A stretch of 64,000 nt of DNA from Rhynchopus euleeides (lineage: Eukaryota; Euglenozoa; Diplonemea; Diplonemida; Diplonemidae), in assembly GCA_963210315.1 (NCBI GenBank), contig OY723239.1:1955501-2019500 (forward strand), written 5' to 3'. Positions 48,901 through 56,835 of this stretch are shown piece by piece. Every line of letters starts with the position of its first letter. Positions within the stretch are counted from its first letter, which is position 1. Both the position numbers and the translations under genes were made by a program. The notes under the pieces are model-generated. The model worked only from the letters and a program-made list of their open reading frames with translations. It was not told where the DNA came from and searched no databases.

Positions 48901-50525
48901 CGTCCTACACGTGGACAGGAGGCAGTTATTCGTCGTTCCTACGTGTGTCGGCGGACGGGGCCCGCATCGCCGTGTCCCAGGGAACAGATGGCATCCTGGT
49001 TTTTGAGACCGGCAACGCGACAGTGCGCCCCCTGCCCCCCTACGAGCACGTCTACGACATTGCCTTCTCGCCAGACGGGGCACGCCTGCTCGTTGTGACG
49101 GAGACCGAGCTAGCTGTAGTGGACATCATCAGCGGGACGGAAGTGTGGCGCACGGAGGAGGATTTGCAGACAGCCACCTACACACACAACGGGTCGCGTG
49201 TGCTGACCGCACTCTCGCACGGAGGCATCGGGGTGCGGGACGTGCACACGGGCGAATCTCTTGGGATGTTTGCCGAGGAAGTGCCGGCGAAATCGCTGCT
49301 GCTGTCGCACAACGGGGGGCTGCTTGTGGTTCCAGACTTTTGGGGGGAGGTGCACGTGTGGGACACTGCCACAGGGGCGCTGCTGCACAGGCACGCCTGG
49401 GAGGACCCCATGAACACGGCGGTGCTGTCGCGAGACGGGGAGTTCCTCGCAGGAGAGTCGGAGAGTGGCGTGGCCATCCTGCACACTGCCAACCTCACGT
49501 ACGCGTGGCAGCTGCCGGAGGTATCCGCCGAGGCCGTTGCCTTCTCTGCTGACGGGCAACGCCTGCTGGTAGCGGGGGAGGGCGCTGTGGTGTGGGACCT
49601 CGCCACAGGGGCTGCGCTGCACACCCTGGTGTCCGAGCGGCAGTGGCTGGGTGGCGTGGCGCTCATGCCTGACGGACAGCACTTCGCAACGCTTGTGCTT
49701 GGGGAGGTCGCCGTGTGGTCTGACAGGGCTGCTGGAGGGGGCGCGCCTGGGGTGTGCGTCGATGCTGCGGGCTGCACAATGTACGGCGATACGGGCGCAA
49801 CGTGCAACAGCGTGTGGCAGTGCAAGTGCCTCACACACACGGGGCTGCTGTGCCATGTGGCGGCGGACGGGTCGACCCCGCAGGACGAGATCCCCATGAG
49901 CGGGGTGCTGACGCTTGCAGGTGTCGCGTGCGACCACGCCAGCGCACAAGGGCTTGCGAATGAGGCGCGTGCACAGCTGGCCCTGAGCGGGGTGACAGGT
50001 GCGGGTGTGAGTGCTGCCGCATCGTGCGGGTCTGTGACGCTGGCTGTGTCTGGCGCCCTGCCCGCTGCGATGCTGCAGGGTGCGGTGGTCTCCCTTGCCC
50101 GAGCCATGAGGGCGGCCGTAGTAGCAAAGAAAGACTTCACCGGGGTGGACGACGCGTCTCAGCTGGACGTGACAGTGCAGTTGGTGCAGGCGGCTGCGGT
50201 GTGCACGCATGGCGCGGTGAACACGGTGCAGACGCACGACGGGCGGTGCCTGGTTCTCGCCTGTGCCACAGGCTACGCCGTGTCGGTTGAGACACGCGAT
50301 GGGAAGGACCACCACACATGCCTGATGGCCGATGCACCACACAGCCCTCCCACCCACGCGCCACAGGCAAGTGACAGCCTGACGGGCGCACAGATTGCTG
50401 CAATCATCCTGGGCTGTGTGGCTGCCCTGGCCTTTGCCGTGGTCTGCGCTGTGCTGTGCAGCAGGCGGCACAGACCACACCCTAAGCAGCACAGCAACAA
50501 CGAGCCGGCCTGCGACACACCATGA
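45993..50525 (+). CDS. Membrane-anchored protein with four tandem WD40 propeller modules
   Basis: 1510 residues in one frame, with the ATG in good context (CGCAATGGCA). A short signal-like start (MATVAALLSLCAGAA) is followed by a Pro/Thr/Ala linker. Four modules of about 290-315 residues then follow. Each opens with a C...CVSS pair and contains repeated blades of the form VAFSPDGxRLAV...VAVVDAATGEEVW, closing with LLVWEDV-PPP. Seven blades per module is plausible. After the last module come a Cys-rich segment (about 1250-1290) and a SEA-like alpha/beta region. A hydrophobic helix (IAAIILGCVAALAFAVVCAV) near 1467-1489 and a 20-residue basic-polar tail end the protein, so it is type I with the propellers outside. 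Modules 1 to 3 are almost identical in nucleotide sequence over about 350 bases, showing recent internal duplication or conversion. A decayed copy lies at 30560. Adhesion or ligand binding is inferred. Confidence 0.88.
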   Translation: MATVAALLSLCAGAAVPTPAPPTAVPTPAPPTPAPATPAPITTTEGSCPEGVAAQCVSSLVLSRPGTRVYGLAVSADGTRIAVPTGQGALVVEHGSGAVVSVPDYSRTRSVAFSPDGARLAVGYISSVAVVDAATGEEVWRSMDLQDVSCVAFSPNGSRVLAGHQDGVAVWDAGNGTDIGVFAGDDEVTHILYSPDGTLLVTVSDSDSSMRVREADTGMLLATATEFGHSSDIAFSPDGRHLAVAGYRGIWLLHATNLTQAQRLHGVAGMSAGTVAFSPDGTRVVGSGEWRLVVWQAATGALLYRLSLGDRASDLVFVGSRFITTIPYRSTLLVWEDVSPPPVTATKGKCPAGTSGTCVSSLTLSTSESSLHGFAVSADGTHLALAGEQGALVVEHSTGAVVSVNDHSEAESVAFSPDGARLAVGYSSSVAVVDAATGEEVWRSMDLQDVRCVAFSPNGSRVLAGHQDGVAVWDAGNGTDIGVFAGDDEVTHILYSPDGTLLVTVSDSDSSMRVREADTGMLLAMTADFWHPSDLAFSPDGRHLAVAGYRGIWLLHATNLTLAWKAVHTAQSVLFSSDGRRVIGSIEGNLGVWDAGTGAMLYPLFGAGNVAGMASVGTNFITAPEEVGTLLVWEDVPPPPPTVTMGDCPEGASAQCVSSLMWSGPRTTKRPLTVSADGSRIAVPTEWGALVVEHGSGAVVSVPDYSRTRSVAFSPDGARLAVGYISSVAVVDTATGEEVWRSMDLQDVSCVAFSPNGSRVLAGHQDGVAVWDAGNGTDIGVFAGDDEVTHILYSPDGTLLVTVSDSDSSMRVREADTGMLLATGPVFGSLLDLAFSPDGRHLAAAFSWMPFMLLHSTNLTAVWRQETSAAAVAFSPDGAHLVTDMRGGVSVWNATTGALLYKMREGVPDILFDDEWPIHSEEGPSHILFLTGSRFITASAGSHTLLVWEDMPPPPITVTKTSCATAHCVSSYTWTGGSYSSFLRVSADGARIAVSQGTDGILVFETGNATVRPLPPYEHVYDIAFSPDGARLLVVTETELAVVDIISGTEVWRTEEDLQTATYTHNGSRVLTALSHGGIGVRDVHTGESLGMFAEEVPAKSLLLSHNGGLLVVPDFWGEVHVWDTATGALLHRHAWEDPMNTAVLSRDGEFLAGESESGVAILHTANLTYAWQLPEVSAEAVAFSADGQRLLVAGEGAVVWDLATGAALHTLVSERQWLGGVALMPDGQHFATLVLGEVAVWSDRAAGGGAPGVCVDAAGCTMYGDTGATCNSVWQCKCLTHTGLLCHVAADGSTPQDEIPMSGVLTLAGVACDHASAQGLANEARAQLALSGVTGAGVSAAASCGSVTLAVSGALPAAMLQGAVVSLARAMRAAVVAKKDFTGVDDASQLDVTVQLVQAAAVCTHGAVNTVQTHDGRCLVLACATGYAVSVETRDGKDHHTCLMADAPHSPPTHAPQASDSLTGAQIAAIILGCVAALAFAVVCAVLCSRRHRPHPKQHSNNEPACDTP

Positions 50526-51313
50526 CACCTGTGCATGTGGCACTGGAGGCCGGGTGTCTGTGTTGTTGCGGCCCCCCTCCTCATTATACACAACTACCTT
50601 GCCCAGCAAGGTTGTGTCGCACAGGGGGTGCGTACGGTGGCCGTCGTCGGGCTGTGGCGACTGCATTCCGACTTTTCGCCCCCCCTCCCCCCGATACCTA
50701 CACGGCGGCCTAATCAGGGCTTTGGCCAGGCCTGCCCCTGGTCAAGAATGGGCAGGTTAGTGGCCTGGTCATAACCAGGGGTACAGGGCAAAATGGGCTG
50801 CAACCCCCTGGTCAAGGACCAGGGGTCTGGTCAATTTTGGCCTGGTCAACCACCTGGTCAAAACCCAGACTAAACCACCGTATATTTGCCTTTGCTTTCA
50901 CTCTCGACAAACAACCCCCCTCCCCCCTTTTGGTTTTTAGCGCGTTAGTCGTGGCTTAGCTCGCCATGCTTGCTTCCTTGCTTGCTGCTATTGTATTGTT
51001 CCCAGCACACCCCGTGTGGGTGTGGGTGTGGGTGTGTCACCTGCCTGTCTCTTGACACCCCCCTATTCGCTTCAACCCCGCCGCCAACATGAACGCCATG
51101 GGCAGTAATCATGCAACCCCCCCATACGCCCCCAGGCCTGTGTGATTTGATGACCTGGACACGGCAGCCTTGCGGCCGGACACACGCTTAAACCCAGAGC
51201 TAAGTAGGCAGGAGAGGTCTGCCTGACACGCGACAAGCCCGACGTGACAGCGGTTCTTGCGATTTGTGCGTTTGTAATGTTTAAACCTTTCTGCCAGCGG
51301 TGTCTGGCATTTT
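50526..51313. other. Intergenic region with CCTGGTCA repeats
   Basis: The words CCTGGTCA and TGACCAGG recur irregularly between about 50715 and 50870. A partial poly-C repeat (TTTGCTTTCACTCTCGACAA) lies near 50890. No gene is recognised. Confidence 0.55.
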
Positions 51314-51510
51314 TTTTTGTTAGTTCGGCGTAGCCAACTGGGGAAGCTTTCTGCGCCTTTCAGCTGGGTCGTGCGGCCCCACTCACACCACTTCGTCAGA
51401 CCGGGGAGTGTCTGCGTTCCAACAAAAAAACATATTTTGGCAGTGATTGGTTTGTTGTCTCGTTTTTTTTGCTGCCACTTTACGATCCAGCGGGGGGGGG
51501 GCACAGATAG
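51314..51510 (+). repeat. Dispersed repeat shared with 17.9 kb
   Basis: Counterpart of 17884-18095 in the same orientation, about 80% alike by eye, with a longer T tract. Confidence 0.8.
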
Positions 51511-51527
51511 TTTTAATAGTTCTCATC

Positions 51528-51636
51528 GGGGGTCTTCGCTACGAGTCACTGTGAGTCACGAGTCGTCAGTTTTCAGCCAAACATGGCTGGCTTCTCACTT
51601 TTTCTCACCCAGTCACACTTGGTAGCGAGGGCCCCC
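51528..51636 (+). mobile_element. 109-bp MITE with ATC target duplication
   Basis: Begins GGGGGTCTTCGCTAC and ends GTAGCGAGGGCCCCC, flanked on both sides by ATC. The interior shares GTCGTCAGTTTTCAGCCA with the copies at 3828 and 15453, then diverges. Confidence 0.85.
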
Positions 51637-52619
51637 ATCGTTTTCAGCACACCCTAGTGTGTCACAGAGATGCCAGCTCGCCTGATGCACGCAAGTGCAA
51701 TGGGCAGTGCCATCTCACCCCGCCAGCTTCCTGCGCCTTTCAGATGACGTTTATTTGGACCCCGCGACTGGGCTCCTGTCGAGTGTAAAAAGGACTCACC
51801 GTGTATTCCGCCCCCACCCCCCCACGTTGATGATCTTTTGCACACGGTGGGATCTTGTAAATTTTACATGTATAACTACAAGTATAATACCTGGGACCCC
51901 CCGTGTTTAAGTCCCCCCCCTGGAGGCGATTTTCGGCCGGGGGGGACTTAAACACGGGGGGGGCGGACCTAAACACAGGGGGGGCTTAAACACGGGGGTG
52001 GCACAGTGGAGACCAAGAAGACCTCTTCCTCTGCTGTCGTAGGGGGGTAATTCCGGTCCGGATGGACTTTTGGCACCCCACTTTTCGACTCAGACAGCAC
52101 CTGGAGGGCCTAGGGGCCACCTGATGACCCTCCAGACCAGCCCACCCCCGTGTTTAGGTCCCCCTGTGTTTAAGTCCCCCCCCTGCCAGACCCCCAGGGG
52201 GGGACTTAAACACGGGGGTAAGGGGGGGGGACTTATACACGGGGGGTCCCAGGTACATGTATTATACGGGGGGTGTCGATTTTTTCGGTTTTTTTCCGTT
52301 TTTTCCTTTTTTTTCGTTTTTTCCGCCTGTGGGCGCTGGCTGCGACTTGGTCAAAATTCGACGAAAAAAATCCGAAAAAACGGAAAATCCCAAAATCGAC
52401 ACCCTGATTTTCCGTTTTTTTCCCAGCACCAGAAATAGGCAGGGTTGTCGTAAGACCGGCGTGCCAAGGGGGAGGTGCTCGCATTTTTTTTTGGGGGGTC
52501 CAGAATGGGTCGTTTTTGGACATTTGAGCCCACTGCGAGCAGTGCCGGGTCCCGGAAACGCTGTTTCAAACGCTCAAAAGGGGAGGCGGTGGGCACCAGA
52601 ACCCAGTAAATTTACCACA

Positions 52620-53660
52620 AATGGACCCACCCACAAACGGGTTACCCCCTGCCTCTAGGGGTTCCCCCCACCCACAAATGGGTTACCCCCTACCTCTAGG
52701 GGTTCCCCCCACCCACAAACGGGTTCCCCCCTACCTCTAGGGGTTCCCCCCACCCACAAATGGGTTACCCCCTGCCTCTAGGGGTTCCCCCCACCCACAA
52801 ACGGGTTACCCCCTACCTCTAGGGGTTCCCCCCACCCACAAATGGGTTACCCCCTGCCTCTAGGGGTTCCCCCCACTCACAAATGGGTTACCCCCTACCT
52901 CTAGGGGTTCCCCCCACCCACAAATGGGTTACCCCCTGCCTCTAGGGGTTCCCCCCACCCACAAACGGGTTCCCCCCTACCTCTAGGGGTTCCCCCCACT
53001 CACAAATGGGTTACCCCCTACCTCTAGGGGTTCCCCCCACCCACAAACGGGTTACCCCCTACCTCTAGGGGTTCCCCCCACCCACAAATGGGTTACCCCC
53101 TACCTCTAGGGGTTCCCCCCACCCACAAATGGGTTACCCCCTGCCTCTAGGGGTTCCCCCCACCCACAAACGGGTTCCCCCCTACCTCTAGGGGTTCCCC
53201 CCACCCACAAATGGGTTACCCCCTGCCTCTAGGGGTTCCCCCCACTCACAAATGGGTTACCCCCTACCTCTAGGGGTTCCCCCCACCCACAAATGGGTTA
53301 CCCCCTGCCTCTAGGGGTTCCCCCCACTCACAAATGGGTTCCCCCCTACCTCTAGGGGTTCCCCCCAGCCACTCATGGGTTACCCCCTACCTCTAGGGGT
53401 TCCCCCCAGCCACTCATGGGTTACCCCCTACCTCTAGAGGTTCCCCCCAGCCACTAGTGGGTTGCCCCCTACCTCTAGAGGTTCCCCCCAGCCACTAATG
53501 GGTTGCCACCTACCTCTAGAGGTTCCCCCCAGCCACTCATGGGTTGCCCCCTACCTCTAGAGGTTCCCCCCAGCCACTAATGGGTTGCCACCTACCTCTA
53601 GAGGTTCCCCCCAGCCACTAATGGGTTGCCCCCTACCTCTAGAGGTTCCCCCCAGCCACC
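52620..53660. repeat. 41-bp minisatellite, about 25 units
   Basis: The unit contains CACAAATGGGTTACCCCCT, then CCTCTAGGGGTTCCCCCC. Period 41 is constant. The proximal two thirds alternate CAAATGGG and CAAACGGG with TGCCTC or TACCTC. The distal third changes to AGCCACTAATGGGTTGCC and CTCTAGAGG, so there are two diverged subfamilies arranged as blocks. The array ends in a C tract. Confidence 0.97.
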
Positions 53661-54074
53661 CCCGCCCCCCCCCCCCCCCCCATGACTTCATCCCGTCCCC
53701 ACCCAAAGCTCAAGCTTCCTGGACACGCTCGTTTGAGCAATCTGGAATCTGTAGAAGGCTCGCCGTGTAGGCGGCCTTGGCTATTTTGCCGGCTTGCTGG
53801 TCTGCGGCCCAGGATGCGCCTGCAGCGCCGTGTTGTCCCAAGTTCTTGAGGCACCAAGCTTGAGGATTCTCTGGCAGATATGTTCACGATGTCATTCACG
53901 TCTCAACGGGTTCTTCGGGTGTCCCATTCAAAAAAACACCCGAAAAATATGACGACTTTGCTAAACTGGACCCAACTCCCCATACTCTTTTTTTTGCCAT
54001 TTTTCAGCATTTTCCCCCGATTTTTCGGTTTTTTTTTGAAAAAAATTATTTTTTGTCCAGAATCGACACCCCCC
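53661..54074. other. Spacer between minisatellite and palindrome
   Basis: No gene is supported. It has T-rich and A-rich tracts with AATCGACACCCCCCTACATG at its right edge, which is the inverse of a phrase near 52255. Confidence 0.5.
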
Positions 54075-54655
54075 TACATGTATAATACTTGCATGTCAAC
54101 TATTATACATGTATAATACATGTATATGCCTGAAATATACATGTAAAATACATGTATATCAAGTAAAAATACATGTATAATACTTGCATGTCAACTATTA
54201 TACATGTATTTTTACTTGATATACATGTATTTTACATGTATATTTCAGGCATTTACATGTATTTTACATGTATAATACTTGTCATGCAAGTATTATACAT
54301 GTAAAATACTTGCATGACAAGTAAAATACTTGCATGCAAGTAAAATACATGTATTTTACTTGCATGCAAGTATTTTACTTGTCATGCAAGTATTATACAT
54401 GTATTTTACTTGTCATGCAAGTATTTTACATGTATAATACTTGCATGACAAGTATTATACATGTAAAATACATGTAAATGCCTGAAATATACATGTAAAA
54501 TACATGTATATCAAGTAAAAATACAAGTATAATAGTTGACATGCAAGTATTATACTTGTATTTTTACTTGATATACATGTATTTTACATGTATATTTCAG
54601 GCATATACATGTATTATACATGTATAATAGTTGACATGCAAGTATTATACATGTA
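54075..54655. repeat. About 580-bp AT-rich compound palindrome
   Basis: Built from the words TACATGTA, ACTTGCATG, TGTCATGCAAGT and ATGCCTGAAATATACATG. Left-arm segments such as AATACTTGCATGTCAACTAT, TGCCTGAAATATACATG and TATCAAGTAAAAATAC appear inverted in the right arm in mirrored order, so the whole block folds back on itself with smaller palindromes nested inside. Nearly every word is itself self-complementary at its core. It could extrude a large cruciform. Confidence 0.95.
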
Positions 54656-54710
54656 TAATACATGTATATACTTGTAGTTATACATGTAAAATTTACAAGA
54701 TCCCACCGTG

Positions 54711-55694
54711 CACGAATCTTGCCCCCCCCACCCCCCCACCCCCCCACCCTTCCCCCCCCGTGAGAAGGTGCCGGGAAACTTTCCTTTTGCCTTCACTCTT
54801 GACAATCAACCCCCCCGACACCCCCTCCCAACCTGTTCTCAACCTGTTCTCATGCCCAGCTTTTGCTGGTGCATTCCTCTGAGCATCTGCAGCTCTATCA
54901 CGCTTATGTTGCATCCTGTGTGCCGCTCATGCATGTGTTACTACACAGCGTAACGCATCCATGTTGCCTGCCCACGTTGCCCGGCACAGCTGTCAGGCGA
55001 GTGTATGTCTCAGGCACAGTCGGAGGGTACGCAACGGAGCTTTTGCGTGTCTGCCTGTCCTGCGTCGCGTGTGCGTGTCTGCGACTATGCGAGACGGGAC
55101 GTGTCGGTTGCGAAAGAGAGAGCCAGACCTGCCGACGTCACCCCCCCCCCCCCCTACCCCCCCACACCACGGACTAGTCGGGCAGTGACGGGTGGGGTCG
55201 ACTAGTCGGGACGACGGGTGAAAACTCGACAGGCGGCACCCGTCGACTCGACGGGTGAACCTGCTGAAACGACGGGTGTTCCAGCCATTTCCTGTTGATA
55301 TGGGCCAATTTCCATTGAAAACTAGGGGAGTACCTTGCATGGCATCAGGTTATTTTTCACGCCGAGCTATCTTCCCTGCACAGACCCACCCCCCCATTAC
55401 TTTCCATTTACAATTCCTACTTGATGGGGCCTCAAGTGCATGTGCGACGGCTGTTCTCGTGGATTTTCATTGTTCGAGGGATCTTGACTCTGACAAACTG
55501 TGTCAGTTTGACAGAGCAACCTACTTCATGAAGGTGATCACTTTTCTGCCAGGCAAATTTTCGCCCCAGCCCCCAACCCTTGCACAACCCACAAGGCAGT
55601 CTCCAAGATACCGTACCCTCATCACCACCCAGGCCAAGATACCCCAAGATACCATCATCACCACCCAGGCCACCCAGACGAGCCACACCAATCA
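54711..55694. other. Intergenic region before the two-gene unit
   Basis: Begins with C tracts and a diverged poly-C repeat (GTGAGAAGGTGCCGGGAAAC, CTTGACAATCAACC). Near 55180-55285 the words GACGGGTG and CACCCGTC recur in both orientations. A short duplicated phrase (ATCACCACCCAGGCCA) precedes the ATG of the next gene. No other gene is recognised. Confidence 0.5.
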
Positions 55695-56663
55695 ATGCCA
55701 GCGGCAAAGCGTACTGCAGCGCAGGCCCTCGCCAGCGCTGTGGACATGACGGTGTTTGTACGTGCTTGGATCAACACGTACGTTGTCGAGCGTGATGCTG
55801 ATGGGTTGAGCCACATGACCCTGAAGCAGCTTCTCGGCAAGCTGACGGATACTACCATCAAGTCGACTGATCCCATCATCAGTCTTGCCCTGTACAAAAA
55901 GTATGAGAAGCTGGGGGGTGGGGTGATCAGCAAGTCGACCGCGCTGAAGGATGGTCGCACGATGTACGCTGCCCGTGTCAATAGCGGGTCAGACATCGAG
56001 TTTGTCGGGTTGGGCCTCCGGAAGAGCAACGGGAAGGACCACCCGACAGGGCTCAAGGAGATGGCCGACGCCTGCCCCGCGGCACCTATCGGTACCGCTG
56101 CAGCTATGGTGAAGCTGTACGAGGCGGAGAAGAAACAGGCACAGAAGACCCAGCAGAAGACCGGGCCACCGAAGGCCAACAAGGTGGCCTACCCCCAGTT
56201 CTCGGGGGCTCGCAAGAAGGAGGGCGCCAACCTGTACTACGCCTTCGCAGTGGAGGTGGGGTTTGCGCAGCTCCTCAGCTGTTCCCAGAACGGCCACCAG
56301 GTGACGCTCTCGTGGACACGCCTGCGGAAGACTAATGATCTTCCGAAGGGCGAGTACTCCACGGTCCTCATCATCCCGCCAGAGTGCCTGCTCAATCTGC
56401 AGGTCAAGGCAGAGGCGCGTGATGAGGACGGCATCATTTCCGTCAAGTGTCCGTTGCTGACCAAGCAAGGTTCAGCAATGGACACGACAGCAAGTGATGG
56501 CAGCAAGTGGAAGCTGCTGATGGGAGACGATGATGATGATGAAGAAGATGGTGGGGATGAGGGCACCGAAGATGATGGTGGAGACGGCAGTGATGGCGGG
56601 GATGCCAACGCCGACACCATCGGCGACTCCACGCCGACCGTGTTCCACAGTGCAGACCTTTGA
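55695..56663 (+). CDS. Accessory protein of a two-gene transposon-like unit (322 aa)
   Basis: ATG in AATCAATGCCA context. The N-terminal 100 residues are helical (FVRAWINTYVVER, MTLKQLLGKLTD, IISLALYKKYEK) and end GGGVISKSTALKDGRTMYAA. This pattern, with Thr-hydrophobic-LL, Ser and GR landmarks in order, is shared with the 126-aa protein at 62313, so both look like versions of one small helical, possibly DNA-binding, domain. A Lys/Gln-rich linker, a central beta-rich region (YYAFAVEVGFAQLLS...EYSTVLIIPPE) and a very acidic Asp/Glu tail (DDDDDEEDGGDEG) follow. The transposase-like gene begins just downstream on the same strand. Function is unknown; a DNA-binding partner of the transposase is inferred from context. 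Confidence 0.7.
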   Translation: MPAAKRTAAQALASAVDMTVFVRAWINTYVVERDADGLSHMTLKQLLGKLTDTTIKSTDPIISLALYKKYEKLGGGVISKSTALKDGRTMYAARVNSGSDIEFVGLGLRKSNGKDHPTGLKEMADACPAAPIGTAAAMVKLYEAEKKQAQKTQQKTGPPKANKVAYPQFSGARKKEGANLYYAFAVEVGFAQLLSCSQNGHQVTLSWTRLRKTNDLPKGEYSTVLIIPPECLLNLQVKAEARDEDGIISVKCPLLTKQGSAMDTTASDGSKWKLLMGDDDDDEEDGGDEGTEDDGGDGSDGGDANADTIGDSTPTVFHSADL

Positions 56664-56736
56664 GCGAGCCAGGAGGAGAGAAACATGATGCATCAGCGAA
56701 ATACTGACAGCCCCAAGCCCCTGACCTCTGACCCTG

Positions 56737-56827
56737 GTAAATGATCACTTGTGCCTTTTTCTCTACGGTTTCAACATTTGGGTATCAACTAGCCACTATC
56801 AAAGCTGCACTCACTCTTCCATTGCAG
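56737..56827 (+). other. Candidate 91-bp intron
   Basis: GTAAATGATCACTTG at the left and a pyrimidine-rich CACTCTTCCATTGCAG at the right fit eukaryotic splice sites. Splicing joins an upstream ATG at 56685 in frame to the transposase frame and adds a 20-residue N-terminal extension (MMHQRNTDSPKPLTSDP then GGT before MPVEED). Confidence 0.45.
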
Positions 56828-56835
56828 GAGGCACC

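Larger units (their letters stand above)
51843..54710. mobile_element. Foldback-like element bounded by a perfect 40-bp inverted repeat
   Basis: The first 40 bases (CACGGTGGGATCTTG... to ...ACTACAAG) are exactly inverted in the last 40. Next inside lie hairpins built from CCGTGTTTAAGTCCCCCC and its inverse (about 51898-51960 and 52145-52245). A second inverted pair, ATTATACGGGGGGTGTCGAT at 52259 and its looser inverse near 54062, lies further in. Then come a 41-bp minisatellite and a large AT-rich palindrome. No coding gene is recognised. The structure recalls foldback elements; mobility is inferred. Confidence 0.6.

Noticed and set aside
52620..53660. Regular short repeats that could suggest a CRISPR array
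   Set aside because: There are no unique spacers: the whole 41-bp unit is repeated, no cas genes exist, and the context is eukaryotic.
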